DNA of 44,121 bases from Paenibacillus sp. (GTDB taxonomy: Bacteria > Bacillota > Bacilli > Paenibacillales > YIM-B00363): the NCBI GenBank assembly GCA_031181325.1, contig JAPSKX010000019.1, forward strand, positions 1 through 44,121, written 5' to 3'. A program made the translations under genes and the position numbers. The notes beneath the pieces were generated by a model. The model was not told the DNA's origin, searched no databases, and was given only the letters and a program-made list of their open reading frames with translations. Every line of letters starts with the position of its first letter. The stretch's first letter is position 1. This document shows, one piece after another, positions 1-8,137 of this stretch.

Positions 1-739
1 GGTCGAATTGCTCCTCGTGGAAGGGGAGCCGATGGACGTCGGCTTGTAAGCATACGAAAGGCGAAGGGGCGCGGCATAATCGGGAGCGAGCTTCCTCCAC
101 CATTCCGTTCGAAAGGTCGGTAAGCGTCACGCGCCAGCCCTCGGGAATACGGTCGGCGTTCCGCTGCCAGAACGTTCCGTCGCCGCAGCCGACCTCGAGG
201 ATGCGGGCATCCGGCGCCGGCTCGAGCTGCTCGAATAACCAACGATGCCAGCCTTGCGGATTCGCGCCGAACTTGTCGTACAGATGGATGCGGGTTTGCA
301 GGCGGGTCGACGTCCGGTATTGCTCCGCCCAATCTTCTTGTTGCTGTGCTGCCCGAATCAGTTCTTCGAAACGCTCCCAGCTCGGCCCGTCCCCCAACGT
401 TCCCAGCGTCTTTCGAATCGCGTGCACGATATGTTCCGTATGCGCGATCTTCCGCTGCAATACGTCCAACTGCGCTTCCAAAGAACGCCGTACGCCCTCT
501 TCCGAAAGAGGCTCCGCCTCTAAAATATCTTGAATCTCTTCCAGCGAAAGTCCCACGTATTTCAAGGTTTGGATCCGTTGCAGGCGTTCTACGTCGCGAA
601 TCGAGTATTTCCGCGCGGCGCCGGGGCGATGCTCATTCGGCGACAGGAGTCCGATATGATCGTAATATCTTAGTGTTCTTAGGGTAAGGCCCGTACGTTT
701 GGCGAGCTCGCCCGTGGTGAGATAGTCTCCTTGGACCAG
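1..739 (-). CDS. MerR-family regulator fused to class I SAM methyltransferase (3' part beyond window)
   Basis: The protein begins with a MerR winged helix (TTGELAKRTGLTLRTLRYYD, residues 8-27), continues through a helical linker (about 55-150), and ends in a Rossmann methyltransferase domain with motif I ILEVGCGDGTFW near residues 180-191. It runs off the window edge after about 246 codons. MerR proteins activate promoters with long spacers; a fused methyltransferase may sense or modify the inducer (inference). No ATG, GTG or TTG lies between the upstream in-frame stop (776-778) and the HTH. The best start is CTG at 737-739, 7 bases after AAAGGAAG. It is divergent from an ABC transporter pair that it might also control. 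Confidence 0.85.
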   Translation of the reverse strand, partial: MVQGDYLTTGELAKRTGLTLRTLRYYDHIGLLSPNEHRPGAARKYSIRDVERLQRIQTLKYVGLSLEEIQDILEAEPLSEEGVRRSLEAQLDVLQRKIAHTEHIVHAIRKTLGTLGDGPSWERFEELIRAAQQQEDWAEQYRTSTRLQTRIHLYDKFGANPQGWHRWLFEQLEPAPDARILEVGCGDGTFWQRNADRIPEGWRVTLTDLSNGMVEEARSRLCRAPSPFVCLQADVHRLPFHEEQFD

Positions 740-783
740 AAGCGATCTTCCTTTCGGAACGTGATAGAAAATGATTCAACCCT

Positions 784-814
784 AGTATATCGGGTGACGT
801 TACGTCACCTGCAA
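784..814 (-). promoter_or_regulatory. MerR-type promoter with operator palindrome in a 19-bp spacer
   Basis: On the minus strand a -35 TTGCAG (809-814) and a -10 TATACT (784-789) are separated by exactly 19 bp. The spacer carries the palindrome GGTGACGTTACGTCACC (793-809, 8-bp arms around one base). An over-long spacer filled by a dyad is the hallmark of MerR-activated promoters, so this is very probably the autoregulated promoter of the adjacent MerR gene. The predicted transcript start lies about 38 bases before the CTG start. Confidence 0.85.
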
Positions 815-882
815 GCTTTTTTTCACCCCGCGTCGAACCTTAAGTCCGACTTCGGTCCAGTCGGGGATTGGTCCGCAGAAGG

Positions 883-911
883 TCGTTCTTCTTCCACGGC
901 CCACGTATAAT
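883..911 (+). promoter_or_regulatory. Possible promoter of the ABC transporter pair
   Basis: A perfect -10 hexamer TATAAT (906-911) lies about 60 bases before the ABC gene start. The hexamer 17 bp upstream (TCGTTC, 883-888) is a poor -35, so an activator may be needed. A small dyad CCGAC/GTCGG (about 846-864) lies further upstream. Confidence 0.4.
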
Positions 912-969
912 CAACCTGAACCAGTAAGGGAATATTCTGGAAGTTTATACGATGCGAGGAGAGGGAAGC

Positions 970-1674
970 GTGAGGACGTTAATCGAATTCAAAAACGTAA
1001 AGAAAGAATACAAGATAGGGGACGTGCCGATCAAGGCGCTGGACGGCGTTGACTTTTCCATTGCGGAAGGGGAGTTCGTCGTCATCTTGGGCGCGAGCGG
1101 CGCCGGGAAGAGTACGATTCTGAATATCCTCGGCGGCATGGATACGGCGACTTCCGGTCAAGTGGTTGTAGGCGGCCAAGAGATCACAGCTTTGACGGAG
1201 AAGCAATTGACGAGATATCGCGGCGAGAAGGTCGGCTTTGTCTTTCAATTCTATAACTTAATACCGAACCTGAACGCTCTAGAAAACGTCGAGTTTGCCA
1301 CGGAGGTATGCAAAGACCACCTGGACGCCAAGCATGTTTTGCGCCAAGTCGGATTAACGAACCGGGCCCGAAATTTTCCTTCCCAGCTTTCCGGAGGAGA
1401 GCAGCAGCGAGTGGCCATCGCCAGAGCAATCGCGAAAAATCCCTTACTCTTATTATGCGACGAACCGACCGGCGCCTTGGATTATGTCACGGGCAAGTCC
1501 GTCTTGAAGCTTCTTCAAGATTTGAACCGAGATACGAACAAGTGCGTCGTGTTGGTCACCCATAATTCCGCGATCGCTCCCATGGCGGATCAAGTGATTA
1601 AGGTGAAGAGCGGAAGGATCGAAAGCGTAACCCGGAATAACAAAAAAGAAAGCGTCGAAGGGATCGAATGGTGA
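970..1674 (+). CDS. ABC transporter ATP-binding protein (MacB/LolD/FtsE type)
   Basis: This is an ATPase of the type that powers FtsX-like permeases. It has Walker A GASGAGKS, a Q-loop, signature LSGGEQQR, Walker [14 protein letters not shown] and a switch histidine in LVTHN. At about 234 residues it is normal for a stand-alone ATPase. The start is placed at GTG 970 because GAGGAGAGG precedes it, while the in-frame ATG at 952 has no ribosome binding site. The permease gene begins 1 base after the stop, so the two are co-transcribed. Such pairs export lipids, peptides or antibiotics, or act as mechanotransmission complexes; the substrate cannot be read from sequence. Confidence 0.93.
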   Translation: MRTLIEFKNVKKEYKIGDVPIKALDGVDFSIAEGEFVVILGASGAGKSTILNILGGMDTATSGQVVVGGQEITALTEKQLTRYRGEKVGFVFQFYNLIPNLNALENVEFATEVCKDHLDAKHVLRQVGLTNRARNFPSQLSGGEQQRVAIARAIAKNPLLLLCDEPTGALDYVTGKSVLKLLQDLNRDTNKCVVLVTHNSAIAPMADQVIKVKSGRIESVTRNNKKESVEGIEW

Positions 1675-1675
1675 T

Positions 1676-4006
1676 ATGAAACTACTCTTGAAGTCGGTCA
1701 GAGACATTAGACAATCCTACGGTCAATTTATCGCTTTCGTCTTGGTGATCGCGGTCGGCGCCTTCTTCCACGCGGGATTGGTCACGTACAGCGATAACCT
1801 AAGCGCTTATACGGCGAGGTACTTTCAGGAGCATCGATTAAGCGATTTATATGTGTATTACGATCGGATTTCTACATCCGATATAGCCGGGTTAAGCGAG
1901 GTAGAAGGGGTAACGAAAATAGAAGGGCGATATACGTTCGCCGCGACGCAAGCCTTCGAAGAGGGGAAGGCGTCATTGACCGTTCATTCGATTCCGGCAC
2001 GCAACGAAATCAATACGCCGACCCTGATCGAGGGCAATCTCCCGTCTGGTAAGGATGAAATCCTATTGGATTCTCATTATGCGAAAGAACATGACATTCA
2101 TGTCGGGGATCGAATCCGCATCGATGCCGATGGGAAGGAAGTAACGTTTGCGGTCTCCGGCTTATGCGAAAATGTTGAATATGCGAAAAAGAACGACATC
2201 CAAGACCATAAAGCCTACGGGTTTGCTTATATGGCCGAAAGCGCGATTCCGGACATTCTCGGCGGCCTTTACTACAATGAAATCATGGTCGACGCGAAGG
2301 AAGGTTACGATATCGACCGAGTAGGGGCGTCCCTCGAAGAACGGTCCAAGCAACACGGGCTCTCTTACGTCAGCCAGATCAGCAAAGAACGGACATTCAG
2401 TTATTCAAAGATCAATGAGACGATTTATAACAACGCTTTAATGAGTAAGGTCATCCCTTTCGTCTTCTTCGCGATCGAAGCGATGATTCTGTTTCTGGCG
2501 ATGTCGAGGATGGTCGATTCCCAGAGGAAGCAAGTCGGAATTATGAAAGCATTGGGCGTGAGAGAAGGAACCATCATGCTTCATTACATGGGATATCCGG
2601 TGCTGGCAAGCGTCGTCGGCTCGATCCTTGGTTATGTCGTTGCCGATCTTGTATTCGTCCCCTTCGTATCTGCATCGAACGCTCGATCTTACGCGCTGCC
2701 CGGCATTACCTTTTCCCTTTCTTTGTATACGATCCTTCTTCCCATCTTGTTCTCCAGCGTATTCGGCATGGTCTCCAGTTACCTGAGTTGCAGAAGCGTT
2801 ATCAAAGAATCTGTAGCGCAGGCCATGCGTCCCAAATCGCAAAAGAAGATAAAAAAGATATTTATCGAAAACGTTCCATTCTTGTGGAGTCGTATTCCGT
2901 ACACATATAAGCTTATTTTGAGAAACTTATTTTTAAATAAACAAAAAGCGCTGGCAAGCTCGATCGGCGTAACGGTAAGCACCGCGTTATTGATCACGGC
3001 TTTCGGCACGCAAACGTCCTTGTTAAAAGTAGCGGATCAAATCGAAGAGGTGTATCGATACGACGTAAGAATCGATTACAAGGTCGGAACAACCGCGGAT
3101 ACCGTAAAATTACCTCCCGGAATAAAGAGCAGCTATGCTGTATCGACGTATCCGGTTGCATTGTCGAAGCAAGATCAAAAGGAAAAGGCCACGTTGGTCG
3201 TTACGGATAAAGATAACCATCTCATTCATTTCTTCGACGAAAACGAGGAACGGATTTCGCTGGAGGAAGATGGCTTGCTGGTACCCAAGTCTTACGCCGA
3301 CAAGTATCGCATTCAGGAAGGGGATACCATCGAAATTACGTTCGCCGCGCCGGAGCTGAATCGCAAGACGGCGACGATGAAGGTGGCAGACATCTCGACG
3401 CAGTATTCGAATCCGTCGTTGTACGGCACGCCGGCTTATTTGCGGAGCTTCGGCATCGACAATGCCCCGACTTCGCTGTTCGTCGAGGCGAATCGCTCCG
3501 GCGGGGTTGCAGGCATACGCGATTTTTTTGAACGAGATCCGCGGGTAGATATGATTTCGGATAAGGATGATCTGAAAAAGACGGCTCAATATATCGTCAA
3601 ACAAAACAGTTTCATCTTTATCATGTTTATCGTCAGCTCCGTCATCCTCTCCTTCGGGGCGATCTACACGATCTCTTCCATTAACATCTACGATCGGAAT
3701 CGCGAGCTTGCGACGCTTAAGGTGTTGGGTTATCGAAAAAGCAACATCGTCAAGCTGATCTTTTTTGAAAACATCATCTTAACCTCGTTTGCGGTGATTG
3801 TCGCTTTGCCGATCAGCGGGTATATGTTTTCGATGATTGTAACGGCGTTGTCTAGTTCCCATCAACAAATCCCGGATGAATTGAATGCGATCATGATGGC
3901 GGCGTCCGTGATCCTTATATTCCTGCTCACGATTTTGTCCAGCTTACTGCTTTGGAGGAAGGTCGCCAACATCAATATGATCGAATCGTTGAAAAGCGTC
4001 GACTGA
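1676..4006 (+). CDS. FtsX-like/MacB-type ABC permease
   Basis: This 776-residue membrane protein has the double-FtsX layout: an N-terminal membrane segment (about 15-40), a large extracytoplasmic MacB-like domain, an FtsX block of three helices (about 255-385), then a second membrane segment (near 425), a second outer domain and a final FtsX block (about 650-770). LGVREGTIMLHYMGYP and LGYRKSNIVKLIFFEN are the coupling-helix-like regions that follow the first helix of each block. It partners with the ATPase directly upstream. No self-immunity or two-component genes adjoin it, so the closest functional class (lipoprotein handling, drug or peptide export) stays open. The only neighbouring regulator is the divergent MerR-methyltransferase gene. 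Confidence 0.9.
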   Translation: MKLLLKSVRDIRQSYGQFIAFVLVIAVGAFFHAGLVTYSDNLSAYTARYFQEHRLSDLYVYYDRISTSDIAGLSEVEGVTKIEGRYTFAATQAFEEGKASLTVHSIPARNEINTPTLIEGNLPSGKDEILLDSHYAKEHDIHVGDRIRIDADGKEVTFAVSGLCENVEYAKKNDIQDHKAYGFAYMAESAIPDILGGLYYNEIMVDAKEGYDIDRVGASLEERSKQHGLSYVSQISKERTFSYSKINETIYNNALMSKVIPFVFFAIEAMILFLAMSRMVDSQRKQVGIMKALGVREGTIMLHYMGYPVLASVVGSILGYVVADLVFVPFVSASNARSYALPGITFSLSLYTILLPILFSSVFGMVSSYLSCRSVIKESVAQAMRPKSQKKIKKIFIENVPFLWSRIPYTYKLILRNLFLNKQKALASSIGVTVSTALLITAFGTQTSLLKVADQIEEVYRYDVRIDYKVGTTADTVKLPPGIKSSYAVSTYPVALSKQDQKEKATLVVTDKDNHLIHFFDENEERISLEEDGLLVPKSYADKYRIQEGDTIEITFAAPELNRKTATMKVADISTQYSNPSLYGTPAYLRSFGIDNAPTSLFVEANRSGGVAGIRDFFERDPRVDMISDKDDLKKTAQYIVKQNSFIFIMFIVSSVILSFGAIYTISSINIYDRNRELATLKVLGYRKSNIVKLIFFENIILTSFAVIVALPISGYMFSMIVTALSSSHQQIPDELNAIMMAASVILIFLLTILSSLLLWRKVANINMIESLKSVD

Positions 4007-4032
4007 CGCGGGCGTATCTAAAGTGTGTCTAA

Positions 4033-4072
4033 ATCATGAAAAAGCCCCGTCCACCTTGCCGATGGATGGGGC
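4033..4072 (-). terminator. Rho-independent terminator of the 4.1-4.6 kb minus operon
   Basis: A stem of GCCCC-TCCA pairing with TGGA-GGGGC (4044-4072) is followed on the minus strand by CTTTTTC. It lies just beyond the stop of the small membrane-protein gene. The plus side has no T-run, so termination of the converging ABC operon here would be weak. Confidence 0.75.
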
Positions 4073-4110
4073 TGCGACGAACAGACAGTGTCGTATTCCA
4101 GTTCAGCGTA

Positions 4111-4443
4111 TTATATGGCCAATGCTGTAATTAAGGCTCCAAGTACAAAAACCATCATGTCATATGCTTTTGCTTTTGCCCGATTAGCGATTGCCAAGTT
4201 TCGTTCATCTTTCATTTCAATTTCCAATTGCTTCGATGCGGCGGGATTATTCTTCTTAGCGTTTCGGACGATGATTTCTCCCATCCCGTGACCGAAAATA
4301 CCGCAGCCAAGCCCTACACAGATATAAGGCAACCCTCGCAGCAAACCTTGGGGATCTTCAATGGTTTTAATGAAATACAGACCAATCGCAAATAGTCCCA
4401 CGCCTAGAACGGTAATGAAATAAGACGAAATCGATTTTTTCAT
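4111..4443 (-). CDS. Small membrane protein of an HTH-coupled family, function unknown
   Basis: This 110-residue protein has two hydrophobic segments near the N-terminus (about 8-27 and 38-58), a charged cytoplasmic stretch containing KDERNLAIANRAKAKAYD, and a third hydrophobic segment at the extreme C-terminus. It starts inside the stop of the upstream HTH gene (ATGA overlap), which shows translational coupling. Pairs of an XRE-like regulator with a multi-pass protein of this kind are frequent in Bacillales, often at about 140-150 residues (from memory). Here the protein stops in the middle of what looks like a membrane helix, so it may be a shortened version. No enzymatic motif is visible. 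Confidence 0.75.
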   Translation of the reverse strand: MKKSISSYFITVLGVGLFAIGLYFIKTIEDPQGLLRGLPYICVGLGCGIFGHGMGEIIVRNAKKNNPAASKQLEIEMKDERNLAIANRAKAKAYDMMVFVLGALITALAI

Positions 4444-4646
4444 ACTTTATCCTCCTCCTCATAGATAAAAATTTCTTCGATACTCATACCGAAAAAACGA
4501 GCAATTTTGAATGCTAAAAGGATCGATGGGTTATAACGTCCGTTTTCCAGCGAACCGATCGTTTGCCTCGACACTTCTAGAGCCGCTGCTAATTCTTCTT
4601 GCTTAATTCCGCGTTGCTTGCGGAGTTCTTCTAAACGGTTGTTCAA
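4440..4646 (-). CDS. Small XRE-family HTH regulator
   Basis: This is a one-domain DNA-binding protein of about 68 residues: a helix-turn-helix with EELAAALEVSRQTIGSLENG, ending in SIEEIFIYEEED, as in the YozG/YgzD-like group of Bacillales repressors. A longer reading starts at ATG 4682, but TTG 4646 is preferred. AGGAGGGT sits 7-9 bases before it, and the resulting N-terminus (MNNRLEELRKQRG) is the family norm. The gene overlaps the next membrane-protein gene by 4 bases. The perfect inverted repeat immediately upstream is a likely operator for autoregulation (inference). Confidence 0.85.
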   Translation of the reverse strand: MNNRLEELRKQRGIKQEELAAALEVSRQTIGSLENGRYNPSILLAFKIARFFGMSIEEIFIYEEEDKV

Positions 4647-4660
4647 TGCGGTTACCCTCC

Positions 4661-4684
4661 TCATGGAAAGCTCGCTTTCCATGA
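4661..4684. promoter_or_regulatory. Perfect inverted repeat upstream of the XRE gene (candidate operator)
   Basis: TCATGGAAAGC and its exact reverse complement are separated by TC, giving 11-bp arms immediately beside the ribosome binding site of the HTH gene. A further CTTTCCAT half-site occurs at 4723-4730. This arrangement suits binding of a small XRE dimer, although a hairpin acting on translation is also possible. Confidence 0.6.
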
Positions 4685-4785
4685 GATCGGCATATCGTGC
4701 AACTCAATCGATGTCAGGCATACTTTCCATTAATCCGTTTGAACACTAAGAAAGGAACATGTAAAGCAACGGAGGTCTCTATCTT

Positions 4786-4828
4786 AGAAAAAAATGGTCC
4801 TCGCTGCAGAAAAGCAGGAGGGACCATT
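4786..4828 (-). terminator. Terminator of the sigma/DUF4179 operon
   Basis: AATGGTCC (4793-4800) pairs with GGACCATT (4821-4828), with an inner CTGC/GCAG stem. On the minus strand the hairpin is followed by a run of at least six T. It lies 35 bases after the DUF4179 stop. Confidence 0.85.
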
Positions 4829-4863
4829 GTTTAAAAGCAGGTTTGACTTGTATCCTTGCGGCA

Positions 4864-5970
4864 TTACTTCGATAAATCAACCTCAAGCGGGGGGAATTCC
4901 CGTTCGCTGGAGTCGACGACCTTGCCGCCTTCAAGAACATACGTATGTCGAACCGGAATGAACTGAACGAGTCGGGTTGCTTCGGCAGGCTCCGTAAATA
5001 GATCGTACATCGTCGTTTCGGTCTCGTTCGTACGCATTTCCCGTCCAGAGATCGTAGAAGAGCCGATGACTGCCAGATCGTTGTCCGCCGCTTGCCGGAA
5101 GCGGAAGCGATATCGAACCTCGGTTCGGTCCGCTTCGAACGGCGACTCGTTCAACGGTTGCGTGAGCCGGAATCTCCAATGGGTCGCGGATTCGGACAAC
5201 CTAACGCTTAGGAGTTCGATTCGGATATCCTCGGCGTCATGAAGGAGCGACGGCTCCCACTGCCGCGATTGAACGTCCCCCTCCCGCCGGAACGCGGCGG
5301 TTAGATCCCAATCGCCGGAGACGATTCGGTACGGAACGCCGGCGCCCTCGTGGACGCCCAGCTGCCGAACGGACAGAGGCAGTTCGAACGATTCGGGCAG
5401 TCCCTCCGAGACGAAGTACGTGACGATGCCGACGCCGTCGTCGCCGACGGTCCTCCCGGAGTCGAATTTCATCGCCTGGACTCCCAACTCGCCGAACGCT
5501 TCGCCGGTCTGAAAATCGGGGATGACGAGTTCTCCTGTCGGAATGCCGTCCTCGCGTTCAATCGAGTAACTGAACGATAGACGCATGCCGTCGAACATCG
5601 TCTCGCGAATGCGAAGCGCATATCCCCGATCCGATCGCTCCGTGACGAATTCCGGCTTGTCGGAAGCGGCGTTCGGCTCGCGAAGGCCGTCGTCCCCGAA
5701 TTGGGCGAAGATGGACTCGATCCATGGGAGTATCGCATAAGCCAAGCTCGTCGGCGCCGCATGCCAGATCGCAACCCCTCCGATACTTGCCGTTAATGCG
5801 ATTGCCGCTGCCAGCCGGCGGATGCTGCGGCGCTTCCTCCTCGGTACCGAATACGCGGGCTCCAATCGTGCAAGCGCATCGTCGATGCCGCGACGCACGA
5901 CGGCAGGCACTTCCTCCCGTTGCTCAGATAGATGCCGACGCAGTCGTCGATCCATGGATGTCTCCTTCAT
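4864..5970 (-). CDS. DUF4179-type membrane protein, putative anti-sigma factor
   Basis: A 368-residue protein with a charged cytoplasmic N-terminus (about 1-50), a single membrane segment (about 52-80) and a large extracytoplasmic beta-rich region. DUF4179 proteins sit next to ECF sigma genes in Bacillales and are thought to hold the sigma factor at the membrane (family knowledge). Here the ATG overlaps the sigma stop codon (ATGA), supporting that role. A second start, ATG 5955, has its own AAGGAG and would remove five residues; both are plausible. The inducing signal is unknown. Confidence 0.82.
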   Translation of the reverse strand: MKETSMDRRLRRHLSEQREEVPAVVRRGIDDALARLEPAYSVPRRKRRSIRRLAAAIALTASIGGVAIWHAAPTSLAYAILPWIESIFAQFGDDGLREPNAASDKPEFVTERSDRGYALRIRETMFDGMRLSFSYSIEREDGIPTGELVIPDFQTGEAFGELGVQAMKFDSGRTVGDDGVGIVTYFVSEGLPESFELPLSVRQLGVHEGAGVPYRIVSGDWDLTAAFRREGDVQSRQWEPSLLHDAEDIRIELLSVRLSESATHWRFRLTQPLNESPFEADRTEVRYRFRFRQAADNDLAVIGSSTISGREMRTNETETTMYDLFTEPAEATRLVQFIPVRHTYVLEGGKVVDSSEREFPPLEVDLSK

Positions 5971-6512
5971 CGTCGATCCTCTCCTTTACTAGCCGGTCCT
6001 CGCATCGAAGCGAGCTTGGCTCTTGCCCGGTTCAACCTGGATTTAACGGTGCCTTCCGATACTTGTAAGGCATCGGCGATCTCCTTCAACGACCAATCGG
6101 CGAAGTAAAACAATACAATGACCTCTTTATGCTCCACGTGCAATCGGTTTATGGATGCTTCCATGTCCAGAGATTCGTCGATCGAGACGTGAGGCGCGAC
6201 CGCCTCCGGCAACGTATCCAGATATACGGTGCGGGATTGTCGACGAAGCATCGCTTTACATTGGTTGATCAATATCCGAATGAGCCAGGTTCGGAAAAAT
6301 CGCGGTTCCCTCAATTGGTGCAGCGATTGGTAGGCGGACACGACCGCGTCTTGGATCGCATCCGCGGCATCCTCGTCGGAGCGCAGCATCCCTCGGGCGA
6401 CGCGATACATGGCCAATTCGTATTGCCGGATCAGTGCGGCGAATGCTTCTTTCGATCCGGCTTGCGCTTGACGCACCCCTTGTTCGTCCTCCAGAACGGG
6501 TCCTCCTCTCAT
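5967..6512 (-). CDS. ECF RNA polymerase sigma factor (SigV/SigW-like group)
   Basis: This 181-residue protein has sigma region 2 (DEDAADAIQDAVVSAYQSL, FRTWLIRILINQC) and region 4 (YFADWSLKEIADALQVSEG TVKSRLNRARAKL), separated by a short linker. There is no extra C-terminal domain. It forms an operon with the overlapping DUF4179 gene, its probable anti-sigma partner. ATG 6512 has only a weak upstream site, whereas the strong AGGAGG lies inside the reading frame 7 bases before an in-frame CTG (6494), so the true N-terminus may be shorter. GGAACC (6548-6553, minus strand) resembles an ECF -35 element and would fit autoregulation, but I see no clear matching -10. Confidence 0.9.
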   Translation of the reverse strand: MRGGPVLEDEQGVRQAQAGSKEAFAALIRQYELAMYRVARGMLRSDEDAADAIQDAVVSAYQSLHQLREPRFFRTWLIRILINQCKAMLRRQSRTVYLDTLPEAVAPHVSIDESLDMEASINRLHVEHKEVIVLFYFADWSLKEIADALQVSEGTVKSRLNRARAKLASMRGPASKGEDRR

Positions 6513-6685
6513 TCGTCCTACTTATTAGAGCATGAACACGAAGGAAAGGTTCCGGCCGCATACAGCGCTGGGGTAGACAACTTGCATAATTCTATCAGAA
6601 CCCAATGTTAAAATGCGGGGTGGGAAATCATGGGTCACTGCGTGCGGAGGGAAAAATACTACTGATTTGCATCCAGGAGGTAAAA

Positions 6686-7263
6686 ATGAACGTTCTTCAA
6701 AAACGAAGTTGGATCGCTTTTCTTGTGTTCGCGCTGTTGGTTGGTTCTTACCCGGGGCGCGAATCGTCGCCGCTTGGGAGCGTCAGGCCATAGATGCCAT
6801 GACGAAGGCGATTCATACGCAAGCGGACGATCCCGCGGAGGCGACATGCTTATGCGCGAGTCCGCTCGCGCGCTGCGAATGATCCTGATCGAACGATGGG
6901 GCCAACGACTGGGCTCTTTGGGCAGAGAATGGACCCGTTTCGAGCGAATGGCGCAGCAGTATGGACAGGAACCTCTCGCCGCTCGTATTGCCGCCGTCGC
7001 CGGCGCCGACACAGCCACAGCCCTGCAGCGGGGCAGCCTGGCTCCGATCTGGCTGCAGGAACGTATTGAACTGTGCTACGGCTCGAACTGCGGTCGGCGA
7101 GAAGGTCAGCATGGCGGAAAACGTTCGCGACCAGATCGCTGCCTTCAGCGTACATGTTTCACGGCGCCGACCCGATCTGATCGGCCCTTGGACCGCCATC
7201 CCGGACCCCAATCTGAACGATCGTTTGAATGAATTGACCCGACTCGTTGCCGAAATCCGCTAA
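6686..7263 (+). pseudogene. Frameshifted gene for an exported helical protein, family unknown
   Basis: A good site (AGGAGG) and ATG open a reading frame with a signal-like N-terminus (MNVLQKRSWIAFLVFALLVG) that stops after 36 codons. Coding character then continues in other frames: AAWERQAIDAMTKAIHTQAD up to about 6840, MLMRESARALRMILIERWGQ through WLQERIELC up to about 7075, and VSMAENVRDQIAAF through LNELTRLVAEIR to a TAA at 7263. Joining the pieces gives one plausible protein of about 190 residues, so three frameshifts have broken it, unless they are sequencing errors. I do not recognise the family. The intact signal peptide region suggests it was exported. Confidence 0.7.
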
Positions 7264-7491
7264 ACAAATCAGGCTATAAGAGTTTGAATTTACGTATTCA
7301 ACGTAATTCTTGCCGATGCGGGATCGTCAATACGCTGACTGGGAACAGGCGACCTCGCGTCCCGTCGGACGCCTGGCTTCTGTTACGAGCGAAAAAAATT
7401 GCCCGCGCACCGATGATTTCGCGATGCTCCGTTCGTCTTAACCAGTGAAGTCCTCACGGACGATCCCACAAACCCTTAGGAGGAACGATCG

Positions 7492-7917
7492 ATGACTGTT
7501 ACACTGACCCCTTACATTACGCTGGAAGGAAGGACCAAGGAGGCTATTCGGTTCTATGAGCAAGCGATCGGCGCGGAGGTGCTGTTCCTCTCGACGTACG
7601 GCGACATGCCGGACATGCCGAACACGTTCACGGACGAGATGAAGGACTTGGTGGCGCATGCCAAGCTGCGCGTCGGCGCATCGGAGCTGATGTTCTCGGA
7701 TTCGCCCGGCGGCGCGGCTCCGGCCGGCGGCAAGCGAGTCACGATCTGCATTACGACGAAGGACATCGCGCAATCGAGGCGCATCTTCGACGCGCTGAGC
7801 GAAGGCGGGAACGTGAACCTGCCGTTCAACGAGGAGTCGTTCAGCCCCGGGTTCGGCGATGTGACGGACAAATTCGGCGTGACGTTCCAAATCTATACGG
7901 AAACGGAACAGCGGTAA
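7492..7917 (+). CDS. VOC-superfamily protein, PhnB-like
   Basis: This 141-residue protein has the PhnB/glyoxalase-like fold: it opens with LTPYITLEGRTKEAIRFYEQ, contains the typical MFSDSPGG strand-loop, and ends with the repeat-like second half FGDVTDKFGVTFQIYTE. Members of this group are mostly uncharacterised; the name PhnB comes from a phosphonate operon gene that is not needed for phosphonate use. A strong AGGAGG precedes the ATG. There is no operon partner: the gene sits between a broken gene and a TauE permease, with more than 200 bases on each side. The reaction and ligand cannot be inferred from sequence. Confidence 0.85.
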   Translation: MTVTLTPYITLEGRTKEAIRFYEQAIGAEVLFLSTYGDMPDMPNTFTDEMKDLVAHAKLRVGASELMFSDSPGGAAPAGGKRVTICITTKDIAQSRRIFDALSEGGNVNLPFNEESFSPGFGDVTDKFGVTFQIYTETEQR

Positions 7918-8077
7918 AATAGACCGCCGAAGCGGCAACGATTCTGCTATTTCCGACGGAAGTTCGCGGACGATGAAGCGCGAGACGAACCCGGGCGAGC
8001 CATGGTACTAGGCGCTTGCCCCTGCTTTCCTCCGAAACCGAAATAAGTCGAAACCGGTCGATCTAGGCGAACCGGCG

Positions 8078-8127
8078 CCCTGCCCGATGAATAAACCATA
8101 GAAGAACAGTGGGAATTAAAGGCAGGG
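8078..8127 (+). promoter_or_regulatory. Inverted repeat that could sequester the ribosome site of the TauE gene
   Basis: CCCTGCC (8078-8084) and GGCAGGG (8121-8127) can pair across a 36-base loop. The right arm overlaps the only purine-rich site (AGGGTGA) before ATG 8138. This could be a translational control hairpin, but the long loop makes it tentative. Confidence 0.3.
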
Positions 8128-8137
8128 TGATTTCGGC

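Noticed and set aside
7264-7491. Possible RNA gene or riboswitch before the VOC gene
   Set aside because: There are only short stems (e.g. GCGTCC/GGACGC) with no recognisable class and no terminator-like tail.
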